Part shown: piece by piece, positions 26,501 through 34,313 of the stretch
Position numbering within the stretch: position 1 is the first letter of the stretch
Layout: every line of letters begins with the position of its first letter
From: an uncultured Victivallis sp.
GTDB lineage: Bacteria; Verrucomicrobiota; Lentisphaeria; Victivallales; Victivallaceae
Assembly: GCA_944389815.1 (NCBI GenBank)
Contig: CALXNS010000116.1
Location: 1 to 43,226, forward strand
Length of the DNA: 43,226 nucleotides
Direction of reading: 5' to 3'
Position numbers and translations under genes: made by a program
Notes under the pieces: generated by a model
The model's database searches: none
Seen by the model: only the letters and a program-made list of their open reading frames with translations
What the model was told of the DNA's origin: nothing

Positions 26501-27382
26501 ACCAGCGCCTGTCTGGCCAGTTCGTTCCAGGATTTCCACATCTGGTGCACCAAGGGCATCGTCGATGACATCGGTTACGACGGGGTCTACACCGACGCGA
26601 CTCCGATCCAATGCAGCAATGCACTGCACGGCTGCGGTTACGCCGGTCCGGACGGCGAGCGTAAGACGACGTTGAACATCCTCGCAACCCGGAATTTCGT
26701 CAAACGCATGTACAACGTGCTCAAGGCCGACGGACGCGACCGGATCAATTTCTCCCACTCCGGCGAAGGCGGCGCAACCGGTGCCTTCAACGATATGCGC
26801 ACCCATGGAGAAGAAATCTGCTGGGAAGGAAAAGATCATTACCGCCGGGTCACTCCGGATTACTTCCGCGCCAAATACGCCCAGACCGAATACGGCGTAC
26901 CGTACACCCTCTACCCGGTGTTCTATCATAAATGGCGCGCGGTCGGCGAACAGGTGCCGCTCAGCGAAATCATGATGATGTGCCTCGCCCACCGGATTTC
27001 CGCCGCCGTGGCGCATCTCGAAACGCCGATGCTGCCGCTCTGGCGACTCTTCGATCCCTGGTGGACGACGTCCGATTTCATCGCCTACTGGAAACCCGAA
27101 GCGCCGGTTCAAACCGACGACCCGGTCAACGTGACGGCCAGCACCTTCCTGAAGAAAGCGGAAAACCGGGCGCTGGTGGTCCTCTCGAACTGGAAATATG
27201 AACCCTCCACAATCACCGTGCAGGCCGATCCCGCCAGACTCGGGTTCACCCCGAAATCAGTGCAGTTGATCGACGTGCTGGCCGAAAAGAGTTCCGAGCT
27301 GCAGCCGGATGAAATGTCAGTGCAGTTACCGGCGCGCGATTTCCGCGTACTGCTGCTGGAAGGCGGAGAAAACAATGAGTAA
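23528..27382 (+). CDS. Large exported multidomain glycoside hydrolase, copy 2
   Basis: 1284 aa, a full-length paralogue of the - strand protein at 13636-9788. Signal peptide MKNKIRHLAAVFCCGLCGFSAAA. Binding jelly-roll about 24-195 (ENPGFE, VGWGKHW), CBM9/DOMON-like domain about 205-425 (PKLDGELDDAVW, LYFAFHS, WRINFCRDF), Ig-like region, beta-sandwich with YFGRGDGFTVGS, and barrel with IGYDGVYTDATPIQCSN and HGCGY. The C-terminus QLPARDFRVLLLEGGE matches copy 1. SD GGGGAG precedes ATG 23528. Its last 8 bases overlap the next gene. Divergence between copies is spread along the whole length, so the duplication is old and both appear intact, likely with different substrate fine specificity. Confidence 0.75.
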   Translation: MKNKIRHLAAVFCCGLCGFSAAALENPGFETLNSTGDFPVGWGKHWLNTGDFNIVTSPEEACTGSVALKISHAGEGAPSPFATVGSSRIKLSDKRAFTVSVRARGKGRLGINTYLYGSMNYLVPLTAEEEFFQWFTVDSDQYQEFTASFTVPEKGKIPADGNIFVVDEFEVLFNIQGGTVYLDDVELYFQGEKVIRPNAFFDASRPSLITLPRLAEAPKLDGELDDAVWSQAAATTGFRTLDDKIAPQQCTFYAGYDDRNLYFAFHSPQHALMLAQGPTGREITLGPNMEAVEIWLQPPNSPAMQFIGVPSGGLNTASTETQRANWGKNVQYASKVLESSEMAGGILTLGDKLWTGEIVIPFADLGVKPPQDGDVWRINFCRDFSVPEGSARAQSDWTTWAQVGNSFANVDKFGYARFSNSGKPFRLSGFGVPQEGALRLTGSAPAGTQLAGQILLRNQEKQVVSRIEQLTQDGEFELAETIRTTARGVTPMELLFSARDEAGNEIAQGQLSFSLMPTFWISSKLFYGRQVIDVSVDASRSELPPGCVAEIGLYAPGGNTALASASQEISQENAKFVLPLKFDQIPPGDYLLRGVVRDSAGNEIASTVESQNIPAKPHWLGNQIGISDKVPPPFTPVTVDGNRVGVVLREYLLGDNGLPKQITARGMELLAAPANFAAVVNGKPVEWNFKPLAMTSHNDVGAEFDFAAESEFLDLKGTLRIEYDGFAIWNATLTPKTRVTLNSLQFQIPMKEEFAYFGRGDGFTVGSILQDRYTTVPGREDLITLGNTVTEWGSWQYCRTGWAWPETFFNEVYLGSDQAGFSLMTEGARNIHGPKYATMTPEKEQHSVELAVNLVSEPITLESPLEYSYFYQTMPLRPEPKDPKVWHINYDPGSAYNGTLPGYSTPEAKEYLANTYAGHAYYDLTPDGYPRVADPERVKKAIDDFHKLGLNKLVHNLWYGAIADSLPEYQIFGAEWDALPKFGWSTPNSHLTSACLASSFQDFHIWCTKGIVDDIGYDGVYTDATPIQCSNALHGCGYAGPDGERKTTLNILATRNFVKRMYNVLKADGRDRINFSHSGEGGATGAFNDMRTHGEEICWEGKDHYRRVTPDYFRAKYAQTEYGVPYTLYPVFYHKWRAVGEQVPLSEIMMMCLAHRISAAVAHLETPMLPLWRLFDPWWTTSDFIAYWKPEAPVQTDDPVNVTASTFLKKAENRALVVLSNWKYEPSTITVQADPARLGFTPKSVQLIDVLAEKSSELQPDEMSVQLPARDFRVLLLEGGENNE

Positions 27383-29435
27383 TTTCGAAACATTTCTCTG
27401 GGTGGAGCTGATCGCATTCGACAGCAGCGCCCCCGACCTGGGGGTGAAGCAGTATTTCGACTGCCTCGGCTTCACGCCGACCGGAATCTCGATTTTCATG
27501 TGGGGATCGGACTTCGTGCATCTTCATGACGGCATGAAAGAGGATGCACTGTTTCCGCCCGACATCGGTTCCTATCTGGACATCTGGTCGGATGGTCCCA
27601 AAAGATCCGGGGCGCCGTGGAGCAAGTTCCAGCTGAGGGCGCTGATTGAGGAACTGCACCGGTATGGAGTGAAAGTGCTCTTCTCCATCTTTCCCACGTC
27701 GCTGGGCGACCGGTTTCATCCGGAATGGGTTACGCGCCATTCAGAAGTCGGTTATGTTTCCGTCAAGGGAATGGAGAGCGGACTGCCGATCATCGACCCG
27801 TTGAAACGTCTCGCCGACGGGACGTTCTACGAAGATTTCCTGCTGAAAAAAGTGCTGGAAGTCATCGAGGACTACGGTTTTGACGGCTGGCATCTCGCCG
27901 ACGGTTACAATCACAGCTGGTTTCAGTTGTGCCACGCCGACTGGTCCGACGACATGATTGAGCAGTTTCTCGCCTCCGGCATTGCGGAACTGCCGCCGGA
28001 AATTCCGGTGTGTTGCGCCGGAGACCGCGACGCCGAGGATGCACGGGCCCGTTATATCTGGCGGGAACTGCGCTCGGAATGGATCACCTTTCACCGGAAG
28101 CGCAACGAATCCTATCTGCGGAAGATCGTCGACGCGCTTCATGCGAGAGGCAAAATCGTCACGAGCAACACCTGCTGGACCCGCGATCCGGTCGAGGCGA
28201 TTTACCGCTACGGAATCGATTACCGCCAACTGGCCGCGATCGGGATCGACCGGCTGGTGATCGAAACGTGTTCGGCCGGAGGCGAACTGCTCGACCACAT
28301 CTGCCGTGCCCGTTTTTCCGTACCGTTCTTCCAGGTGATCAACACGACGATTCTGTTGTCGAAAGCGTGTGCGCCGGAGGCGAAGTTTCTCTTCAACAAC
28401 TGCACGCAGGACATCACCGAAGGGTGGTCGATCCTCCGTCACGCTCCGGCATTTCTCGAACGCGAAATCCTCACCTACAGCAATCTTTACCACTACGATT
28501 CCGATGGAATTCCCCGGAAATGCTTCGACGGCCTCCAGGTCTGTCTGGCCGCCGACATCGAACCGCATGAATGGAAATTCCTGCGTTCGAAGTGGCAGCT
28601 CGGCTTCGGAACGGAACCGGTGGCGACCGGAGGAATCACGCTGCTCTGGTCCGACGGCATGATTGAGGCGGAACTGAAGGAATACCTCGCCTCCCGGCGG
28701 GCTTTGACGGCGAAAATTCTGTATGAACTGCTCAATTGCAACGTTCCGGTGGAAGCCGTGGTTCCGTTGCGGGATATGGACAAAGTTCCGACGCCGCTGC
28801 TGGCGATCAATCCCGGATTATGGAGTGCGGCCGAACGGCGTAAGCTTCTGGAACATCGGAATGCGCCTCTTTTCCTTTTTGGAATCCTCGGGGAAGAGTT
28901 CCGGGAAGTCGGGATCCACTGGCGCGAAGGCGACACGGAATTCTGTTTCTTCGATCCGGCTCCTGCGGAAGGAATCGTACCGCCGGAAACGGAAGTATTG
29001 CCGGAGCCGAAGGATTTGCGCGACATTCCGGAACCGCCGACGTTCTTTGACGAACAGTATTACCGGCCGATTTCGGTGGAATTCTACCGGGCGTGCGCAG
29101 CGGTGATGCGCCGGGCAGGTTCGATTCTGGAACCGGTGGCGGTGCCGGATCATTCGGACATTCCGTTCTATCAGGTGAAATCCTATCGTCTCGTTTCCGG
29201 AGTCCGGCGCTGCCTGGTGGGGAACAATCACTGGCAATATATCCTGAGCGAAATGCAGACCACGTTCCCGGTGAAGGAAGCGCGCATCGGCAACGGCTTC
29301 CAGCTGCGGCCGCTCCATCTGGTGACCGAAGGGAAGAACACCCGCTTCACGTTGCGAATTCCGCCGAAGGGAATCGGCGTCATTGATCTGGTTCCGGAGT
29401 GTGACCGTCGGGAACGAAAGGCGGAGCAATCATGA
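27375..29435 (+). CDS. TIM-barrel glycoside hydrolase-like protein, copy 2 (unsignalled)
   Basis: 686 aa from ATG 27375 (GGCGGAG upstream). The frame is open from 27309, but that lies inside the preceding gene. Paralogue of 9758-7677: shared ISIFMWG.DFVH, GVKVLFSIFPTSLGDR, GFDGWHLADGYNHSWFQLCH, TCWTRDPVEAIYRYGIDYR and RIPPKGIGVIDL. Conserved acidic residues are D in DGWHL and E in LVIETCSAGGE. No signal peptide, so it probably works in the cytosol on fragments released by the exported partner encoded just upstream. The pair order (large, then small) is the same in both copies. The ATGA overlap with the esterase gene continues the operon. Confidence 0.75.
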   Translation: MSNFETFLWVELIAFDSSAPDLGVKQYFDCLGFTPTGISIFMWGSDFVHLHDGMKEDALFPPDIGSYLDIWSDGPKRSGAPWSKFQLRALIEELHRYGVKVLFSIFPTSLGDRFHPEWVTRHSEVGYVSVKGMESGLPIIDPLKRLADGTFYEDFLLKKVLEVIEDYGFDGWHLADGYNHSWFQLCHADWSDDMIEQFLASGIAELPPEIPVCCAGDRDAEDARARYIWRELRSEWITFHRKRNESYLRKIVDALHARGKIVTSNTCWTRDPVEAIYRYGIDYRQLAAIGIDRLVIETCSAGGELLDHICRARFSVPFFQVINTTILLSKACAPEAKFLFNNCTQDITEGWSILRHAPAFLEREILTYSNLYHYDSDGIPRKCFDGLQVCLAADIEPHEWKFLRSKWQLGFGTEPVATGGITLLWSDGMIEAELKEYLASRRALTAKILYELLNCNVPVEAVVPLRDMDKVPTPLLAINPGLWSAAERRKLLEHRNAPLFLFGILGEEFREVGIHWREGDTEFCFFDPAPAEGIVPPETEVLPEPKDLRDIPEPPTFFDEQYYRPISVEFYRACAAVMRRAGSILEPVAVPDHSDIPFYQVKSYRLVSGVRRCLVGNNHWQYILSEMQTTFPVKEARIGNGFQLRPLHLVTEGKNTRFTLRIPPKGIGVIDLVPECDRRERKAEQS

Positions 29436-30886
29436 AGCGATCACTCTTCGCCTTGACACTTTTGTCTCTTCTCGCTGCGGCGTGGAGTGGGAACGCGCTG
29501 GAAGTTTCCGGTTGTTACGGCGACCACATGGTGCTGCAGCAGAATAAGCCGATCGTCATCACGGGGCGGAGTTCCGTTCCCGGAGCGGAGATCACGGCGG
29601 AATTCGCCGGAATGAAGACGACGGCAACCAGTGACGGACAAAATTCCTGGGAGATCGTTTTCCCGGCCCGGAGCGCGGCCGGCCCTCTGACGCTGACGCT
29701 GCGGGAGGGGAACGGTGAAACGCAGCAGTTCGAAGACGTCTGGATCGGAGAAGTCTGGCTTGCATCAGGACAGTCCAATATGGCACTGGCTCTGGCCGAC
29801 ACGGAAAATGGAACACGGGAAGCGGCTGAAGCCGACCATCCGCTGATCCGATTTTTTCAGGTTCCGGAACGGATGGAGCGCCAACCGGTGGAATCCCCGG
29901 TGGGACACTGGGAAATCTGCACGCCGGAAAGCGCGGCGAAGTTTTCCGCATTGGGATATTACTTCGCCTGCAGAATACAACAGGAGCTCGGGGTTGCCGT
30001 CGGCATCATCAACGCGTCGCGCGGCGGAACCGGAATTGAATCCTGGATGGATGTCAATTCCCTGCAATCGGTGACCGGAAAAGATTATTCCGCGCTCGCG
30101 TCCGGGACGGAACCATTGACCGGCGAACCGGATGTAACTGTTTTATACAACGGGATGATTCATCCGTGGACAAATTATCCGTTGCGCGGCATCCTCTGGT
30201 ATCAGGGAGAGGCGAACGCCTATCGCAATCACCGGGAATACGCTTTGCTTGCCGCCGCCATGCTGCAGAGCTGGCGGGCCGCGTGGCAGCAGCCGGACCT
30301 CGGATTTCTCTTCATCCAGCTTGCGGCGTTCCGCGGTCACGATCCGGAGCGGCGCTTCTCCGCGGAGGAGCTTGCCGCGCCGGATCCGAATGATTGCGGC
30401 ATCTGGGGACCGTTCCGACCAATTCAGGCGGAACTGCTCGAATTTCCCTATACCGGCATGGCGACGGCGATCGACCTCGGAGACCCGTATGACATTCATC
30501 CCCGGCGCAAACGGGAACTGGCAGAACGTCTCGCCGGGGAAGCGATGCGGGTCATTTACGGCAGGCGAGAACTCATTACGCGCGGCCCCTGCCCGAAGAT
30601 TGCGATAAAAGACGGCGGAACCGTTCGTATTTTATTCGAAACTGCCGGATCACCGCTGAAATCGCAAGACGGAAAAATGCTGCGCCATTTTGCCGTGGCG
30701 GGCAGCGATGGAGTCTTTCATCGTGCAACGGTGGAAATCGAAGGCGCTGATGAATTGCGGATACATTCTGAAGCGGTTCCGGAGCCGGCTACCGTGCGAT
30801 ACGCTGTCAGCGACTACCCGGGAGAGATGAATTTTTACAATGAAAACAATCTGCCTGCCGTACCGTTTCAACTCGACGTCCAGTAG
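29432..30886 (+). CDS. Sialate O-acetylesterase-family SGNH esterase (exported)
   Basis: 484 aa with signal peptide [22 protein letters not shown]. Block I is ASGQSNM, with nucleophile S115. [14 protein letters not shown] (about 250-263) is the family's second hallmark. [13 protein letters not shown] gives the catalytic His356 with nearby Asp. Sialate O-acetylesterases and related carbohydrate esterases remove O-acetyl groups from sialic acids or plant polysaccharides. With mannosidase, galactosidases and deacetylases nearby, the target may be an acetylated glycan; no sialidase is seen, so sialic acid itself is not proven. ATG 29432 overlaps the hydrolase stop. Confidence 0.88.
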   Translation: MKRSLFALTLLSLLAAAWSGNALEVSGCYGDHMVLQQNKPIVITGRSSVPGAEITAEFAGMKTTATSDGQNSWEIVFPARSAAGPLTLTLREGNGETQQFEDVWIGEVWLASGQSNMALALADTENGTREAAEADHPLIRFFQVPERMERQPVESPVGHWEICTPESAAKFSALGYYFACRIQQELGVAVGIINASRGGTGIESWMDVNSLQSVTGKDYSALASGTEPLTGEPDVTVLYNGMIHPWTNYPLRGILWYQGEANAYRNHREYALLAAAMLQSWRAAWQQPDLGFLFIQLAAFRGHDPERRFSAEELAAPDPNDCGIWGPFRPIQAELLEFPYTGMATAIDLGDPYDIHPRRKRELAERLAGEAMRVIYGRRELITRGPCPKIAIKDGGTVRILFETAGSPLKSQDGKMLRHFAVAGSDGVFHRATVEIEGADELRIHSEAVPEPATVRYAVSDYPGEMNFYNENNLPAVPFQLDVQ

Positions 30887-30944
30887 CAACGATATCAGTT
30901 CCAGGATCGGAAGTTACGAAAATTTTCAACCAGGAGAGGCAAAC

Positions 30945-31661
30945 ATGAAAAAACGAAACCGATTTGCCGGAAATGAATTAAGTAACAGTCGCGGAGTTGT
31001 CAAATTCACATTGATCGAATTGCTCGTTGTAATTGCGATCATCGCCATTCTCGCCTCGATGCTGCTTCCGGCATTGAACAAGGCGCGGGAAGCCGGCAAG
31101 AAGAGCAGTTGCGTCAACAATCTCAAACAACTCGGCGCCGCATTGAACATGTACACCATGGAACAAAACGGCTGGGCTCCGTTGACCCGGCAGTGGTGGG
31201 TACAGATGTATTACGCCAATCTGCTGCAGGATTATTTTCTGCGGATGACCGCGGCCAATCCGCAGGGGGAGACCGATATCGCCAATCAGACGCCCCGGGT
31301 TTATCTGTGTCCATCGCTGATCTATCGCGACTGTTATGAGAACACCTGTTACAATTACACGATGAATTCCAGCACCTTCGGCGGTTCGAACAGCGTCGGC
31401 GGCAGGCAGCGCAAAATCGATTCGGTCACCAATCCTTCAACCCGGATGTGGATGGCGGACGCCACCTACGGCGGTCCCTGCTGGGAAGCGTATGAAAACT
31501 GGTTCCTCAACATGGGCATTTCCGGAGACCGTCACGGTTTCGGATCGAATGTTCTCTACGTTGATGGACATGTGGGATTTCAGGATCCGCGCCGTCTGGA
31601 CGGCGGAGCGACCACCTCCTGGGTTGCGGATCAGGTATTTTTCGGAAACAACGCCAATTAA
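30945..31661 (+). CDS. Pseudopilin-like protein with prepilin leader and C-terminal DGH motif, copy 2
   Basis: 238 aa from ATG 30945, with AGGAG upstream; the open frame starting at 30840 overlaps the esterase gene end and is not used. The leader is unusually long (about 21 residues before [19 protein letters not shown]), but cleavage should again leave Phe at +1 and Glu at +5. Shared with copy 1: [51 protein letters not shown]. It lies 12 bases before the symporter gene. The repeated linkage of this protein type to the same two hydrolases argues for a functional tie, such as surface display or substrate capture (inference). Confidence 0.88.
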   Translation: MKKRNRFAGNELSNSRGVVKFTLIELLVVIAIIAILASMLLPALNKAREAGKKSSCVNNLKQLGAALNMYTMEQNGWAPLTRQWWVQMYYANLLQDYFLRMTAANPQGETDIANQTPRVYLCPSLIYRDCYENTCYNYTMNSSTFGGSNSVGGRQRKIDSVTNPSTRMWMADATYGGPCWEAYENWFLNMGISGDRHGFGSNVLYVDGHVGFQDPRRLDGGATTSWVADQVFFGNNAN

Positions 31662-31673
31662 AAGAGACGACGA

Positions 31674-33638
31674 ATGCATTGGATTGACTGGGTCATCGTG
31701 GGCGTTTGCCTCGCCGCACTGATCGGCGTGACGGTCTATGCGCAGCGTTACAGCCGGACGGTGGCGGATTTTCTTGCGGCCAACCGCATGGCGGGGCGCT
31801 ATTTGTTGACGGTATCGAGCGGATTTCTCGGAACCATTACATTGGTAGCCACCTGGGAGATGGTCTATTCGACCGGATTGACGACGCAATGGTGGCAGAT
31901 GCTGAGCGCGCCGGTGGGGTTGTTCCTGAGTTTGACCGGCTTCATCGTCTACCGGTTCCGTCAGACGCGGGCGCTGACGCTGGCGCAGTTTCTGGAGGAG
32001 CGCTACAGCAGAAAATTCCGTTATTACGCCGGATTTCTCTGCTGGCTGGCGGGAATTCTCAATTACGGAATCTTTCCGGCGGTGACGGCGCGGGTGTTGA
32101 TCGTTTTTCTCGGGCTGCCGGAGGAATTTTCGCTCTTCGGCGTCACGTGGCCGATGTTTCCGACGGTGATGGCGGGATATTTGCTGATCGCGCTCTTCGT
32201 CGCCTGTTCGGGCGGGCAGATCACCATCATGATCACGGACTTTCTGCAGGGAGCGTTTCTGATGTTGATCTTCGTGGGGATTCTGCTCTTTCTGCTCTGG
32301 CGTTATGAATGGGGCGACATCATGGCCGGACTTGAAATCGGCATCCCCGCCGGGCAGTCGATGATCAATCCCTTCAAGACCAGCACGACGGATGATTTCA
32401 GCGTCTGGTATTTTCTGATCGGCGTATTCGGCGCCATTTACAATGCGAAAAGCTGGCAGGGCAACTCCGGTTACAACGCCGCGGCGAAAACGCCGCACGA
32501 AGCGGTCATCGCCGGGGTGCTCGCCTCGTGGCGCGGCATGGCCGCCGGATTGTGCGTGCTGCTGATGCCGCTGGTGGCCTACGCGGTGCTTCATCTGCCG
32601 CAGTATGCGACGGAGACCATGGCGGTTCAGGAACAGATCGCCGCCATCGGCGACGCGCAGCTGCGGACGCAGATGACCGTCCCGCTCTTCATGCGCAGCA
32701 TCCTGCCGCTCGGACTGGGGGGCTTGTTCGCAGCGGTATTGATCTGCAGTGCGATCAGCTGCGACGACACCTATCTGCACGCGTGGGGAACGATTCTGGT
32801 CCAGGACGTGATCGGGCCGCTGCGGAACAAACCGTTTCCGCCGAAACAGCACATGTTGATATTGCGGCTCTCGATCGTCGGGGTGGCGCTCTTCGCCTTT
32901 CTCTTCAGTTTGCTGTTTCCGTTGAAGGGATATATTTTCATGTTCTTCGCGCTGACCGGGGCGATTTACCTCGGCGGAGCCGGAGCGGTGATCATCGGCG
33001 GTCTCTACTGGAAGCGCGGCACGACCGCCGCCGCATGGTGGGCGCTCTCGGTCGGCACTGTGCTGGGGTTCGGCGGCATGGTCGTTCAACAGCTCTGGCC
33101 GTCGATCACGGGCGATCCCGCGGCGGTATTTCCGATCAACGGGCAATGGATCTACTTCTGGGCGATGGTGGCTTCTTCAGTGATGTATGTGGTCGTTTCG
33201 CTCTGCGGGCGGCGGCAGGAATTCAATCTCGACCGGATGCTGCATCGCGGGAAATACACGATTCAGGAAGATGTCGTTGCGCCGCAGCAGGGAAACGAAG
33301 AAAAACAACGCCTCAAGCGGGAGAGAAAATTCTCTCTGGCGAAACTGGTCGGAATCACGCCGGAATTCAGCCGGTTCGAGCGCTTTCTCTTCTACGGCAC
33401 CTTCTTCTGGTCGATGGGGTGGTGGCTGGTGTTCCTGATCGGAACGGCGATCTGTCTGGTGTTTGAAATTCCGGATTCGGCGTGGTATTGCTACTGGTGG
33501 ATTTACATTCTATTCTGCGTACTGCTCGGGTGTGTATGTGCATTCTGGATTTTCGGCGGAGGGGTTCGGGATATGTTCCGGCTTTTCCACGACCTGACGC
33601 ACAAGGCCCACTCCGAGGATGACGGTTTCGTAAAATAG
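31674..33638 (+). CDS. SSS-family sodium:solute symporter
   Basis: A 654-aa integral membrane protein with around 13 hydrophobic segments. It starts with DWVIVGVCLAALIGVTVYAQ and has the SLC5-type features: VADFLAANRMAGRYLLTVSS, LAQFLEERYSRKFRYYAG and SCDDTYLHAWGTILVQDV. It imports a substrate with Na+. A charged cytosolic stretch (about 530-565) precedes the last segments, longer than in typical 500-550 aa members. Placed last in the + strand run, it is the likely importer of mono- or small oligosaccharides released by the exported hydrolases; the specific substrate is unknown. Ribosome site is weak (AGAGACGACG), so it may be coupled to the pseudopilin gene. Confidence 0.88.
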   Translation: MHWIDWVIVGVCLAALIGVTVYAQRYSRTVADFLAANRMAGRYLLTVSSGFLGTITLVATWEMVYSTGLTTQWWQMLSAPVGLFLSLTGFIVYRFRQTRALTLAQFLEERYSRKFRYYAGFLCWLAGILNYGIFPAVTARVLIVFLGLPEEFSLFGVTWPMFPTVMAGYLLIALFVACSGGQITIMITDFLQGAFLMLIFVGILLFLLWRYEWGDIMAGLEIGIPAGQSMINPFKTSTTDDFSVWYFLIGVFGAIYNAKSWQGNSGYNAAAKTPHEAVIAGVLASWRGMAAGLCVLLMPLVAYAVLHLPQYATETMAVQEQIAAIGDAQLRTQMTVPLFMRSILPLGLGGLFAAVLICSAISCDDTYLHAWGTILVQDVIGPLRNKPFPPKQHMLILRLSIVGVALFAFLFSLLFPLKGYIFMFFALTGAIYLGGAGAVIIGGLYWKRGTTAAAWWALSVGTVLGFGGMVVQQLWPSITGDPAAVFPINGQWIYFWAMVASSVMYVVVSLCGRRQEFNLDRMLHRGKYTIQEDVVAPQQGNEEKQRLKRERKFSLAKLVGITPEFSRFERFLFYGTFFWSMGWWLVFLIGTAICLVFEIPDSAWYCYWWIYILFCVLLGCVCAFWIFGGGVRDMFRLFHDLTHKAHSEDDGFVK

Positions 33639-33670
33639 TTGGAGAACGTTTCAACGGCAGCGTCCCGCAG

Positions 33671-33692
33671 CTGCGGCGCACCTGCGCCGCGG
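33671..33692. terminator. GC-rich hairpin between convergent genes
   Basis: CTGCGGCG/CGCCGCGG around a CACCTG loop: 8 pairs with one G-U. It sits between the convergent symporter and YkgJ-type stops. There is no T-run, so it could be a weak bidirectional terminator or a mRNA 3'-end stabiliser. Confidence 0.35.
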
Positions 33693-33718
33693 CGCCATCG
33701 GCAGCCGGAATTCGCCGC

Positions 33719-34072
33719 TCAGCGGCAATCCGCTTCAGCAGCGACAGCGTCTGATGATTCCGGTACGGTTGCGACGGGTGCGGTCAATTTTTCCAGCCTG
33801 GCCAGATTCGCCAGCGCCTCCTCCCGGCAGGAACCGCACATCTCCGGCGACGGCTGCAGCGAACCGCACACCGCCGGACGCTCCGGAGAGCCGAAAAGTC
33901 GGCAACGGTATTCCCGATCCAGATTCACGCACGGCACTCCGGCGACCTTGCCCTCCGGCATCCCCGGAATCGGCGATGATATCGAGGGCGCGATGCAACA
34001 TGCTCCGCAACCGGAACGGCATTCCGGCTTCCTGGTCATATTGTCATCGGTGGTCACTGTCATACTCTTCAT
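33719..34072 (-). CDS. YkgJ-family cysteine-cluster protein
   Basis: 117 aa. The Cys pattern CRSGCGACC, then [34 protein letters not shown] and MCGSC matches the YkgJ family, whose conserved Cys residues are predicted to bind Zn or Fe-S. The E. coli member has almost the same [10 protein letters not shown] stretch. I use ATG 34072; GTG 34075 and a later ATG (34036-34039 region) are possible. A possible -10 (GATAAT) lies just upstream, after a terminator, so it seems to be transcribed alone. Function is unknown in the family; there is no evident link to glycan use. Confidence 0.85.
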   Translation of the reverse strand: MKSMTVTTDDNMTRKPECRSGCGACCIAPSISSPIPGMPEGKVAGVPCVNLDREYRCRLFGSPERPAVCGSLQPSPEMCGSCREEALANLARLEKLTAPVATVPESSDAVAAEADCR

Positions 34073-34109
34073 CACGCTGCGAAATTATCTGTTGTTTACT
34101 CTCTTCCGT

Positions 34110-34130
34110 AAAATAATGCGCCCCGGCGCA
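34110..34130 (-). terminator. Rho-independent terminator after the GH42 gene
   Basis: On the - strand, TGCGC-CGGG-GCGCA is followed by TTATTTT. It lies about 184 bases past the GH42 stop and before the YkgJ-type start. A second hairpin (34135-34158, 9 pairs, loop GAATCA) is just before it. The rest of the 34073-34313 gap holds no gene. Confidence 0.55.
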
Positions 34131-34313
34131 CTTTGCAGGGAATGAATCAATTCCTTGCACGCCCTCCCCCTGCTCCGGCTGATTTCAAAACCTCCTCCAC
34201 CCCGACGCAACAGAAATTCTCCTGCTTGCAGATCGTTGCGTAAAGAAAAAGACGCGGCAACGGGCGCGCCGCCATTCCGGGCGCACCGTGCCGCGCTTCC
34301 CGCGCCTCCGGGA

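Noticed and set aside
34241..34272. GCGGC/GCCGC hairpin with T-run on the - strand after GH42
   Set aside because: Five-pair stem only; the hairpin at 34110-34130 is a better terminator.
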